20,900 bases of DNA from Halopseudomonas salina. Its GTDB lineage: Bacteria > Pseudomonadota > Gammaproteobacteria > Pseudomonadales > Pseudomonadaceae. The position numbers and the translations under genes were made by a program. The notes under the pieces were generated by a model. That model saw nothing but the letters and a program-made list of their open reading frames with translations, did no database searches and was not told the origin of the DNA. This document shows, one piece after another, positions 1-6,862 of the stretch; the stretch's first letter is position 1, and the number at the start of each line of letters is the position of its first letter. Location: the NCBI RefSeq assembly GCF_008641105.1, contig NZ_VTTI01000016.1:1-20900 (forward strand), in the 5' to 3' direction.

Positions 1-22
1 CCCCGCGTTCGCGAGGATGACG
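1..22 (+). repeat. Half element: right terminus of the 126-bp palindromic repeat, cut by the window edge
   Basis: The window opens inside the right (GATGACG) end of the repeat element found complete at 110-235. It is followed by one 37-bp satellite unit (GATGACG at 16, GATGACA at 53) and then three GTCATTC units at 70, 90 and 111 that lead into the next element. Confidence 0.85.
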
Positions 23-109
23 TTTGCGGGGAGGTTGGCGTGAGTTCTCGAGGATGACAACCATACCTCGTCATTCTTGCCACTCCCCCGTCATTCTCGC
101 CGTCCCCCT

Positions 110-235
110 CGTCATTCTCGCGAACGCGGGAAACCATTTTGACCTTGGTGCAGATAGCACGTCACCCGCCAGACAAGGCACCATCCCGCTTTTTTTACCC
201 CCTGAAAATGGATCCCCGCGTTCGCGAGGATGACG
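110..235 (+). repeat. Complete 126-bp palindromic repeat element, copy 1 of the left array
   Basis: The left end starts CGTCATTCTCGCGAACGCGG and runs to ACCATTTTGACC. The right end, from GAAAATGGATCC to GAGGATGACG, is its imperfect reverse complement. Each end holds a small palindrome around CGCGAACGCG or CGCGTTCGCG. About 60 bp of interior separates them and includes a T7 run (CGCTTTTTTTACC). No open frame with coding character is present. The layout is that of a REPIN or small MITE: two palindromic ends in opposite orientation around a spacer. Confidence 0.9.
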
Positions 236-342
236 TTTGCGGGGAGGTTGGCGTGAGTTCTCGAGGATGACGGCCATACCTCGTCATTCTTGCTACTCCC
301 CCGTCATTCTTGCCACCCCCCCGTCATTCCCGCCACCCCTCT

Positions 343-469
343 CGTCATTCTCGCGAACGCGGGAAACCATTTTGACCTTGGTGCAGATAACACGTCACCC
401 CGCTAAACAAGGCACAACCTCGCGTTTTTTACCTCCTGAAAATGGATCCCCGCGTTCGCGAGGATGACG
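343..469 (+). repeat. Complete palindromic repeat element, copy 2 of the left array
   Basis: This 127-bp copy nearly matches the element at 110-235, with small interior differences (ATAACACG for ATAGCACG, and CTAAACAAGG for CAGACAAGG). It is preceded by four 20-bp GTCATTC units (283, 303, 323, 344), where its neighbours have three. That makes this array period 234 bp instead of about 214. Confidence 0.9.
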
Positions 470-556
470 TTTGCGGGGAGGTTGGCGTGAGTTCTCGAGG
501 ATGACGACCATACCTCGTCATTCTTGCCACTCCCCCGTCATTCTCGCCGCCCCCCT

Positions 557-683
557 CGTCATTCTCGCGAACGCGGGAAACCATTTTGACCTTGGTGCAG
601 ATAACACGTCACCCCGCTAAACAAGGCACAACCTCGCGTTTTTTACATCCTGAAAATGGATCCCCGCGTTCGCGAGGATGACG
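557..683 (+). repeat. Complete palindromic repeat element, copy 3 of the left array
   Basis: This 127-bp copy is nearly identical to 343-469. Its right end is followed by two decayed 37-bp satellite units, with heptamer positions at 677, 714 and 751, which reach almost to the stop codon of the beta-propeller gene at 769. Confidence 0.9.
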
Positions 684-768
684 TTTTCGGGGAGGTTGGC
701 GCTAGTTCTCCGCGACGGCGTCTGCGAGTAGTTTCGCGTGAGTTCTCCAGGATGGCGTTTTCCAGGGC

Positions 769-2391
769 TCAATCTTCCTGAGCCTCAACCCCAATCTTAT
801 AAAGCCCATTATCCACGTCAGACGTGAAATACAGCATTCCATCCGCCGCTATCTCCACACCCGTCGGAATCCCGCTGGGCGGCATGCCGGGGCCGGCGGG
901 GAAGCCGATGGGGAGGTCGCTGGCCAGTACGCTTTGCTCTCCGGTGGCCGGGTTCAATTTGATCAGGCGTTTTGCTGCCGTCTCGGCAATCACGAAGCTG
1001 CCGTCCGCCGCCTGGGCCAGTCCTTCGGGCATTTGCAGGTCTTTCGCCAGGCGGGTGATTTCGCCGCTTGTGGGGTCAACGCGGGTCAGGAAACCGCCGG
1101 CTTCGGTCAGGTAGAGTTGGCCGTCCTGTCCGCGGATCATCTGCACCGGGCCATAGAGGTCCTTGGTCAGTGTGCGTTTGGTCTTCAGGTCGTCGCCGGA
1201 CAGGTGCACCAGTGTGCCGCTGCCCATCTCGCTGACCACAATGCTGCCGTCATCCAGTTCCACGGCATCGGATGGCGCATTCAGGCCATGGACCATGGCG
1301 AGGGTGCTGTTGTTGGCGCGGTCGATCAAGTGCAGGGTGCCGGTGGAGAAGCTGGTGAGCAGCAGGGCGTCCTTGCCCAGATTCACTGCCACCGGGTATT
1401 CAGCGTCGGATCCGTGGGCGCGGCGGAGGTCGGTTACCTTCCCGCTGGTGGTGTCCACGGCGCGGAAGGCGAAGATATCGGCGACATACAAGGTCTTGCC
1501 GTCTTCAGACAGTGCGGTGCCTGCCGGTACCGCGAGCTCGCCGCTGGTGATCAGCTTGATCTCGCCAGTGTCGGGGTTGACCTGCTGGATGGAGTTGTCG
1601 GCCATGTTGGAGATGTAGATGCTGTCCTGGGCGTCGATTGCCAGGTTGTCGAGAGCGGTGCTGAGCTGCGCGACCATCTCGGAATCACCTGTTGCGGTAT
1701 CCACACGCATCAGCTTGCCGGTCAGGGTGTCGACTGCGTAGAGGTTGCCCTTGGAGTCGAAGTTGACTGCCGCAGGGGTGCCAAAGCCATCGGCGACGGT
1801 TTCGAGTGTGCCGTCAGTCGGATTGATCTTCACGACCTGGCCTTTGAACCACAGCGGGCCGTAGATCCAGCCGTCGCTGCCGACCTCAAAGCCATTGAAT
1901 CCGCCCATGTCCTTGTTGATCAGCCGCGGCTCTTTTTCGCCCTTGGGGTCGATCTCCCAGAGAGCGTCGCCAAGAAAGACCTGGCTGGCATAGAGCTGAC
2001 CGGTTTTCTGGTTGAAGGCGATGGAGTTGATGCCGGGCAAGCCCTCGGCCAGGATCTTGGTGGGAGCCTCATCGTTCTCACGGTACATGATCTTGCCGAG
2101 ATAGAAGCCTGTCCAGGCCATTTCCCCGTTGGGACCGATCGCGATGTCATCCGCCTGTCCCTCATCCGCGCCGACCAGCACGCTGGCCTTGCCGGTTTCT
2201 CTGTCTACCTGGTAAATGCTGTTACCAACCACACTCCCAGCCAGCAAACGCCCCTGATTATCAACGGCCAGACCGTGCACGCCCTTGAATTCAGAGGGCG
2301 CTACCAGGGTTTGGGGGGCGGAGTATGTGGCAGCGAGGGCGCTGGCGGAGATCAGGCTGGCCAACAGAGTGGCGGGGAATAGAGCTTTCAT
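769..2391 (-). CDS. Exported SMP-30/gluconolactonase-like beta-propeller protein
   Basis: This 540-aa protein has an N-terminal signal peptide, with a hydrophobic stretch at residues 4-20 and a likely cut after SALA, so it should be periplasmic or secreted. The rest is a run of propeller blades of the SMP-30/NHL type. Repeated phrases such as GLAVDNQGRLLAG, NSIAFNQKTGQLYAS, NLAIDAQDSIYISN and GLAQAADGSFVIAE alternate with IDP/VNPxTGE segments. The number of repeats suggests two propellers or one large one. Family members include lactonases, strictosidine-synthase-like proteins and the streptogramin lyase Vgb; nothing visible fixes the substrate. The ATG has a good ribosome site (AAGGA, about 7 bases upstream). 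The gene stands alone between two repeat clusters, so the neighbours give no functional clue. The fold is fairly certain; the function is unknown. Confidence 0.85.
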   Translation of the reverse strand: MKALFPATLLASLISASALAATYSAPQTLVAPSEFKGVHGLAVDNQGRLLAGSVVGNSIYQVDRETGKASVLVGADEGQADDIAIGPNGEMAWTGFYLGKIMYRENDEAPTKILAEGLPGINSIAFNQKTGQLYASQVFLGDALWEIDPKGEKEPRLINKDMGGFNGFEVGSDGWIYGPLWFKGQVVKINPTDGTLETVADGFGTPAAVNFDSKGNLYAVDTLTGKLMRVDTATGDSEMVAQLSTALDNLAIDAQDSIYISNMADNSIQQVNPDTGEIKLITSGELAVPAGTALSEDGKTLYVADIFAFRAVDTTSGKVTDLRRAHGSDAEYPVAVNLGKDALLLTSFSTGTLHLIDRANNSTLAMVHGLNAPSDAVELDDGSIVVSEMGSGTLVHLSGDDLKTKRTLTKDLYGPVQMIRGQDGQLYLTEAGGFLTRVDPTSGEITRLAKDLQMPEGLAQAADGSFVIAETAAKRLIKLNPATGEQSVLASDLPIGFPAGPGMPPSGIPTGVEIAADGMLYFTSDVDNGLYKIGVEAQED

Positions 2392-2420
2392 GGGGCATCC
2401 TTGTTGTTAGTGTAATTGCT

Positions 2421-2428
2421 CTATATTA
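2421..2428 (-). promoter_or_regulatory. Possible -10 box for the beta-propeller gene
   Basis: Read on the minus strand this is TAATATAG, the most AT-rich spot upstream of the ATG at 2391, about 30 bases before the start codon. No convincing -35 box is seen, so the call is tentative. Confidence 0.3.
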
Positions 2429-2501
2429 GCCGGGATTTTCGGGCCAGGTGGGTTTTATGGGCGGGGCTGATGATGGGGGATAGAGTGGAGTGAACCAGAT
2501 G

Positions 2502-2733
2502 GGGAGTGGCGGAGTTTCGTCTCGGGTGTGGGTCTGGGAGTGGCCGAGTTTCACCTCGGGCGTTGGTCTGGGAGTTGCCGAGTTCCATCTCGGCGGTTTT
2601 GTCTGGGAGTTGCCGAGTTCCATCTCGGCCGTGGGTGTTTCAGGCAGGCATTTTGTCGAGGTGGAACTCGACATTCCCGGAGTAGCGCGTCGCCGCCTGG
2701 GAGTGCGGGGTCGAGGTGAAACTCCGAGTTCCC
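2502..2733. repeat. Second hairpin repeat family: four direct copies facing two inverted copies
   Basis: Four direct copies of a 24-bp unit start at 2502, 2536, 2570 and 2605 (periods 34, 34 and 35). Each has GGGAGT followed by a small palindrome such as CCGAGTTCCATCTCGG. Two inverted copies lie at 2655-2678 and 2710-2733 (GTCGAGGTGGAACTCGAC, and a version ending in GAGTTCCC). The stem changes in a compensating way (CCGAG/CTCGG, GTCGAG/CTCGAC), which suggests the hairpin rather than the exact sequence is kept. The sequence is unrelated to the 126-bp element and resembles REP-type extragenic palindromes. Confidence 0.8.
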
Positions 2734-2742
2734 AGAAAACCT

Positions 2743-2869
2743 CGTCATCCTCGCGAACGCGGGGATCCATTTTCGGGGTTTCTAAATGGCGGGATTGTGC
2801 CTTTTTGGGCGGGGTGCTGTGTTGTCTGCGCGAAGGTCAAAATGGTTTCCCGCGTTCGCGGGAATGACG
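2743..2869 (-). repeat. Complete palindromic repeat element, inverted orientation
   Basis: This is the same 127-bp architecture as 110-235 read on the minus strand: right end first (CGTCATCCTCGCGAACGCGG), left end last (GTTTCCCGCGTTCGCGGGAA). The interior has diverged, but the end hairpins are intact. Beyond the left end the ~20-bp satellite follows (GAATGAC at 2862, 2883 and 2905, then GGATGAC at 2925), and then one 37-bp unit (GTCATCC at 2943 and 2980). Confidence 0.88.
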
Positions 2870-2978
2870 GGGTGTGGGGCGGGAATGACGGGTGAGTAGG
2901 GCGGGAATGACGGGGTGTGGACAGGGATGACGAGGTATGGCCGTCATCCTCGGGAACTCACGCCAACCTCCCCGAAAA

Positions 2979-3031
2979 CGTCATCCTCGCGAACGCGGGG
3001 ATCCATTTTGACCTTGACCTTGACCTTGGCC
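2979..3031 (-). repeat. Half element with expanded TTGACC hexamers abutting the ABC exporter stop codon
   Basis: One end of the palindromic element (CGTCATCCTCGCG to ATCCATTTT) is followed by TTGACC at 3008, 3014 and 3020 and TTGGCC at 3026. The rest of the element is missing, and the ABC exporter stop codon begins only six bases later. Confidence 0.8.
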
Positions 3032-3036
3032 TCGGC

Positions 3037-4872
3037 TCACTCCACATCCTCCCCCAAAAAACCACCCGACTGCCGCGCCCACAACTGCGCGTACAAGCCG
3101 CCGCGCTCCAGCAACTCACTGTGGGTGCCGTCTTCGATCACGCGGCCCTGGTCCATCACTACCAGCCTGTCCATCGCGGCGATGGTGGAGAGGCGGTGGG
3201 CGATGGCTATTACTGTTTTGCCCTGCATCAGAGTGTTCAGGCTTTCCTGAATGGCGGCTTCGACTTCGGAATCCAGTGCGGAGGTGGCTTCGTCGAGGAT
3301 CAGGATGGGGGCGTCCTTGAGCATGACGCGGGCGATGGCGATGCGTTGACGCTGGCCGCCGGAGAGTTTGACGCCGCGCTCGCCAACGTGGGCATCGAAG
3401 CCGCTGCGGCCCTTGGCGTCTTCCAGGTCGCGGATAAAGTGGTCGGCTTTGGCCTGTTTGGCGGCTTTGATCAGCATGTCCTCATCCGCATCCGGGCGGC
3501 CGTAGAGGATGTTGTCACGGACCGAGCGATGCAGCAGGGAGGTGTCCTGGGTGACCATGCCGACGTGCTGGCGCAGTGAGTCCTGGGTGACCTCGGAGAT
3601 GTTCTGGCCGTCGACGAGAATCTGGCCGCCTTCTACGTCGTAGAAGCGCAGCAGCAGATTGACCAGGGTCGACTTGCCCGCACCGGAACGTCCTACCAAA
3701 CCGATCTTCTCGCCGGCGCGAATGGTCAGGTGCAAGTCTTCGAATACGCCCTGTTCCTTGCCGTAGTTGAAACGCACATGGTCAAAGCGGATCTCGCCCT
3801 TGTCGACCAGCAACGGTTGGGCGTCGGGGCGGTCGTTGACCAGTTGCGGACGGGAGATGGAGTTGATGCCGTCCTGCACGGTGCCGATGTTCTCGAACAG
3901 CGCGGACAGCTCCCACATGATCCACTGGGACATGCCCCACAGCCGTAGCACCAGGCCGGTAGCCACCGCGACCGCGCCTATGGTGGCGGCTTCGTTGATC
4001 CACAGCCAGATGGCCAGGGCGGTGACGCTGACCAGCAACAGGCCGTTGAGCATGTACAGCAGGCTGTTGACCCAGGTGACCAGGCGCATCTGCCGGTAGA
4101 CGGTGTGCATGAAGTCGCCCATGCCTTCGCGGGCGTAGGTGGCTTCGCGGCGGGAGTGGGAGAAGAGTTTGACCGTCTGGATGTTGGTGTAACTGTCGAC
4201 GATACGGCCGGTCATGATCGAGCGCGCGTCTGCTTGCTCCTCTGCCACCTTGCCCATCAGCGGAATGAAATAGCGCATCAGCAGGATATAGCCGAGCAGC
4301 CAGGCGAGCATCGGCAGGGTCAGGCGCCAATCAGCGATACCCACGACTACCAGCGTGCCGAGAAAATACACGACCACGTAGTTGAGCACGTCGATCAGCT
4401 TGATCACGCATTCGCGCACGGCGAGGGCGGTCTGCATCAGTTTGGTGGCGATGCGGCCGGCGAACTCGTCCTGGTAGAAGGCCATGGACTGCTTGAGCAG
4501 GTAACGGTGCACCAGCCAGCGGATGCGCATGGGGTAGTTGCCCATCAGCGTCTGATGGCTGACCAGGGAGTTGGCGAGGATCATCAGGGGCAGAAGGACT
4601 AGGACCAGTGCAGCCATGCCCGCGAGTTTCCAGCCCTGATCCTGCAGTAGCGTGGCGCGGTCCTGGACCGAGAGCCAGTCGACGATATTACCCAGAAAGC
4701 TGAACAGCCAGACTTCGGTGGCGGCGATGGCGGCCATCAGCAGCGCGGCGGTACCCAGGTAGCGCCAGGTGCCACGGGTGAAATACAGGCAGAACGCGAG
4801 CAGTGTGCGCGGTGGTTCCTGGGGTTCTTCCGGGGGGAAGGGGTCGAGTCTTTTCTCAAACCAGCGAAACAT
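3037..4872 (-). CDS. MsbA-like ABC exporter, fused membrane and ATPase domains
   Basis: This 611-aa half-transporter would act as a homodimer in the inner membrane. Residues about 35-330 form the six-helix exporter membrane domain. Residues about 358-600 form the ATPase, with Walker A GRSGAGKST (394-402), Q-loop Gln442, signature LSGGQ (503-507), Walker B ILILDE (523-528) and H-loop His559, so it should be catalytically competent. The substrate cannot be read; MsbA-type relatives move lipids or drugs, but true MsbA is usually a little shorter and sits beside lpxK, which is absent here. I chose the ATG at 4872 (protein starting MFRWFEKRLDPF), preceded by AGGGCG. An in-frame TTG at 4935 would add 21 residues with no family-like character. 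The gene is alone, with a divergent GIY-YIG gene upstream and a repeat half-element touching its 3' end. Confidence 0.92.
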   Translation of the reverse strand: MFRWFEKRLDPFPPEEPQEPPRTLLAFCLYFTRGTWRYLGTAALLMAAIAATEVWLFSFLGNIVDWLSVQDRATLLQDQGWKLAGMAALVLVLLPLMILANSLVSHQTLMGNYPMRIRWLVHRYLLKQSMAFYQDEFAGRIATKLMQTALAVRECVIKLIDVLNYVVVYFLGTLVVVGIADWRLTLPMLAWLLGYILLMRYFIPLMGKVAEEQADARSIMTGRIVDSYTNIQTVKLFSHSRREATYAREGMGDFMHTVYRQMRLVTWVNSLLYMLNGLLLVSVTALAIWLWINEAATIGAVAVATGLVLRLWGMSQWIMWELSALFENIGTVQDGINSISRPQLVNDRPDAQPLLVDKGEIRFDHVRFNYGKEQGVFEDLHLTIRAGEKIGLVGRSGAGKSTLVNLLLRFYDVEGGQILVDGQNISEVTQDSLRQHVGMVTQDTSLLHRSVRDNILYGRPDADEDMLIKAAKQAKADHFIRDLEDAKGRSGFDAHVGERGVKLSGGQRQRIAIARVMLKDAPILILDEATSALDSEVEAAIQESLNTLMQGKTVIAIAHRLSTIAAMDRLVVMDQGRVIEDGTHSELLERGGLYAQLWARQSGGFLGEDVE

Positions 4873-5010
4873 GGAAGCGCCCTGTGCGGTTGAAGCGAGG
4901 GCGGCATTATGCGGGCTGGGGTAGGGCCTGCTCAAGGGTACAGATGTGACGGGCTATGCCCGGACTGTACCGGTTTCCGTTCGTTTTGTGAGGTGATTCC
5001 GTGATTGGTC

Positions 5011-5034
5011 GGGGTGGTCGGGGTAGGGTGGGGG
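5011..5034 (+). promoter_or_regulatory. G-quadruplex-capable tract in the leader of the GIY-YIG gene
   Basis: Four G-runs (5011-5014, 5020-5023, 5026-5028, 5030-5034) are separated by loops of 5, 2 and 1 bases, a textbook short-loop G4 pattern on the coding strand. The tract ends 24 bases before the GIY-YIG start codon and 11 bases before its Shine-Dalgarno. Whether it folds or regulates anything is inference. Confidence 0.5.
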
Positions 5035-5058
5035 CTGATCTGGACAGGGAGGTTGAGG

Positions 5059-5349
5059 ATGAAACAGCCGGCGGTTTATTTGATGGCTTCGAGTCGTCGC
5101 GGGACTTTGTATGTTGGTGTGACATCGGACCTGGTGCAGCGGGCCTGGCAGCATCGGGATGGTGTGCTGGGCGGCTTCACCGAGCGCCATGGCGTCAAGG
5201 AGCTGGTTTGGTACGAGCAGCATGGCTCTATGGAGGCGGCGATTCGTCGGGAGAAGGCGCTGAAGAAGTGGCGGCGGGAGTGGAAGTTCGAGTTGGTGGA
5301 AAGCGGTAATCCTGATTGGCGTGATCTTTGGGGTGAGATTTTGGGGTAG
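5059..5349 (+). CDS. Solo GIY-YIG family nuclease (YhbQ/COG2827 type)
   Basis: This 96-aa protein is a bare GIY-YIG domain with no added DNA-binding region. The first motif is VYL (6-8) and the second YVG (18-20). The catalytic Arg is expected at R28 (VQRAWQH) and the metal-binding Glu at E65 (AIRREKALKKWRR), judged by alignment with YhbQ. All key residues are present, so it should be active. Proteins of this subfamily are small structure-specific or nicking nucleases with poorly known roles. The start at 5059 is set by a strong AGGGAGG six bases upstream; longer in-frame starts add only Gly/Val/Trp-rich residues from the G-rich leader. The stop is 18 bases before a repeat half-element. From my general knowledge of genomes, such solo nucleases are often found beside similar palindromic repeats. 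Confidence 0.9.
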   Translation: MKQPAVYLMASSRRGTLYVGVTSDLVQRAWQHRDGVLGGFTERHGVKELVWYEQHGSMEAAIRREKALKKWRREWKFELVESGNPDWRDLWGEILG

Positions 5350-5367
5350 TGTGTTTGCCCGCTTTCA

Positions 5368-5418
5368 TAATGCTTAAACCCGCTTTTTTACACCCTGAAA
5401 ATGGATCCGCGCGCACGC
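5368..5418 (+). repeat. Degenerate right half of the palindromic element
   Basis: It begins TAATGCTTAAACCCG, continues through the T-run to GAAAATGGATCC, then degrades to GCGCGCACG instead of the usual hairpin. The same TAATGCT-to-GGATCC module recurs at 6772-6834, so both copies share one left breakpoint. Confidence 0.7.
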
Positions 5419-5423
5419 CCCCT

Positions 5424-5549
5424 CGTCATTCTCGCGCACGCGGGAATCCATTTTGATGTTGGGGGGAGCAGCATCGGACCCCGCCACATATTGCACAAAC
5501 CCGCTTTTTTACACCCTGAAAATGGATCCCCGCGTTCGCGAGGATGACG
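5424..5549 (+). repeat. Complete palindromic repeat element, interior subtype 2
   Basis: The ends match the other elements (CGTCATTCTCGCGCACGCGG and GGATCCCCGCGTTCGCGAGG), but the interior differs from the left-edge copies: TTGATGTTGGGG, then ACATATTGCACAAACCCGC and a T6 run. The copy at 6863-6984 has this same interior, so at least two subfamilies exist in one window. Confidence 0.88.
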
Positions 5550-5847
5550 TTTGCGGGGGGATTGGTCTCAGTCGGCGGGGATGACGTTTGCGGGGGGATT
5601 GGTCTCAGTCGGCGAGGATGACGTTTGCGGGGGGATTGGTCTCAGTCGGCGGGGATGACGTTTGCGGGGGGATTGGTCTCAGTCGGTGAGGATGACGTTT
5701 GCGGGGGGATTGGTCTCAGTCGGCGAGGATGACGTTTGCGGGGGGAGATTGGTGTTGGTTCGCGAGGATGACGTTTTTAGAGGAGTCGGTGTTGGTTTGC
5801 GAGGATGATGGTTTCGGGGAGATTGGTATCAGTCGGCGAGGATGACG
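5543..5847 (+). repeat. 37-bp tandem satellite, eight units, growing from an element's right end
   Basis: GATGACG (once GATGATG) recurs at 5543, 5580, 5617, 5654, 5691, 5728, 5767, 5804 and 5841. Spacings are 37 bp except for one of 39. The first heptamer is the right end of the element at 5424-5549. The first five units are nearly identical (TTTGCGGGGGGATTGGTCTC, then AGTCGG); the last three have drifted. There are no unique spacers. This unit is the same 37-bp module that occurs singly between left-edge elements. Confidence 0.92.
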
Positions 5848-5914
5848 TCATTCCCGCGCACGCCCCCTCGTCATTCTCGCGAACGCGGGAATCCATTTTG
5901 ACCTTGTTGCAGAT
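5848..5914 (+). repeat. Left half element truncated at the SGNH hydrolase stop codon
   Basis: One left-type satellite unit (GTCATTCCCGCGCACGCCCC) is followed by the left end CGTCATTCTCGCGAACGCGG at 5869 and interior TTGACCTTGTTGCAGATA. The element then stops, and the hydrolase stop codon starts at 5922. Confidence 0.8.
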
Positions 5915-5921
5915 ACCCTCC

Positions 5922-6596
5922 TTACAACGCCTGCTTGATCAGATCAGCCAGTACTCGCGAGCCTTCGGCGGTGGGGTGGATGCCGTCGTTTAGCAGGTAG
6001 CGGGCTTCGTTGCCGTTGAAGGCCTGGCGGACGTCGATGAAGGTGATGCCCAGGCCGGCGTAGGTGGCGGCTTTGCGGTTCATGCTGTAGTTGTTGATTT
6101 CGCGCAGTTCCGCGGCGTTGCCGGTGCCGTTGTAGTAGCCCAGGAAGATGATGTTCTCAATGCCGTCGGCGCGCATTTGCTGGGCGAGTTGGGCGATGCG
6201 GTCTTCCAGGTCGTTGAGCAGGGGCATGCAGCGGGTTAGGGAGGGGGCGCAGCTGTTGAGCTGGATGTCGTTGCCGCCGCCGTTGAAGATCACTGTCTTG
6301 ATGCCGCTCTTGTTGGCATTGGCGTATTGGGCCGGGATGGCGTAGCGGCTGCGGCAGATGAAGTTGCCGCCGATCATCTGGCATCCGGAGCGGGCGCTGG
6401 TGTTGATGGTTTTGTCGAGGTCATCTTCCAGGTAGCGGTGAATGTCGCCTGACAGGGCGAATACCGAGTCGCCGACGATCAGGGTGTCTACTGGTGCAAC
6501 CGGTGCGGGGTTGAAGGCCTGGGCGTTGCTGAGGCAGAGCAGTGAGACGAACAGGACGGTGAGGCTCTGGCGCGTCATGCGCAATAGCGTAGTCAT
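5922..6596 (-). CDS. Exported SGNH/GDSL hydrolase
   Basis: This 224-aa protein has a signal peptide (residues 1-27, hydrophobic core SLTVLFVSLLCLSNAQA), so it is probably periplasmic or secreted. SGNH blocks are clear: GDS at 42-44 with nucleophile Ser44, the oxyanion block GGGND at 106-110, and DGIHPT at 204-209 giving catalytic Asp204 and His207. Four cysteines (72, 81, 116, 123) could form disulfides in the periplasm. Family members hydrolyse acyl esters or deacetylate glycans; the substrate is not visible. The ATG at 6596 has AAAGGA eight bases upstream and places the signal peptide at the N-terminus; an upstream in-frame start would add 29 residues in front of it. The gene is isolated, with repeats on both sides. 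Confidence 0.88.
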   Translation of the reverse strand: MTTLLRMTRQSLTVLFVSLLCLSNAQAFNPAPVAPVDTLIVGDSVFALSGDIHRYLEDDLDKTINTSARSGCQMIGGNFICRSRYAIPAQYANANKSGIKTVIFNGGGNDIQLNSCAPSLTRCMPLLNDLEDRIAQLAQQMRADGIENIIFLGYYNGTGNAAELREINNYSMNRKAATYAGLGITFIDVRQAFNGNEARYLLNDGIHPTAEGSRVLADLIKQAL

Positions 6597-6771
6597 TGGA
6601 TATCCTTTTGTTGGTTTTGTCTGAGAGCCATACTGCTGAAATGGCTCGGAAAGGATACGACTATGGATTTTGGAGTAAAGCACCCAAACAGGTGATTCAG
6701 GCTTCGAGGTCGGTCAGGGGGCGGGGATGGCTGAGCGCTTCGCGGCGGGGACGTCGCTGCTGTCGGGGGTT

Positions 6772-6834
6772 GTAATGCTCAAACCCGCTTTTTTTACACC
6801 CCTAAAATGGATCCCCGCGTTCGCGAGGATGACG
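6772..6834 (+). repeat. Right half of the palindromic element
   Basis: It runs from TAATGCTCAAACCCGC through a T7 run to GGATCCCCGCGTTCGCGAGG and GATGACG, with the left half missing. It shares its breakpoint with 5368-5418. One 36-bp unit separates its terminal heptamer from the next element's GTCATTC at 6864. Between the hydrolase start (6596) and this repeat I see only the hydrolase leader. Confidence 0.8.
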
Positions 6835-6862
6835 TTTGCGGGGAGATTGGTGTGGGTTTGGC

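Larger units (their letters stand above)
1..760. repeat. Composite tandem array (period about 214 bp) filling the gene-free left edge
   Basis: Identical element right ends recur at 1, 214, 448 and 662, giving periods of 213, 234 and 214 bp. Each period is one 126-127-bp element, one 37-bp satellite unit carrying GATGACG, and three or four 20-bp units carrying GTCATTC. The longer middle period is explained by one extra 20-bp unit. Short open frames in this stretch are translations of the repeat and are not genes. The array ends within about ten bases of the stop codon of the gene at 769, which is transcribed toward it. Confidence 0.9.

Noticed and set aside
24..467. Short open frames encoding peptides with ILANAGN, SFSRTRE or PRSRG phrases
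   Set aside because: They are translations of the palindromic repeat, recur wherever the repeat does, and have no ribosome site.
934..2382. Long plus-strand open frame (482 codons) opposite the beta-propeller gene
   Set aside because: It is antisense to a gene with a signal peptide, clear blades and a ribosome site; its product is compositionally odd (rich in Gly, Val, His and Gln). Such frames are common in GC-rich DNA.
4873..4935. TTG start 21 codons upstream for the ABC exporter
   Set aside because: The extra residues have no family-like character, and the ATG at 4872 has a better ribosome site.
5543..5847. Regularly spaced repeats resembling a CRISPR array
   Set aside because: The whole 37-bp period is repeated; there are no unique spacers, and no cas gene is visible. 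It is a plain tandem satellite.
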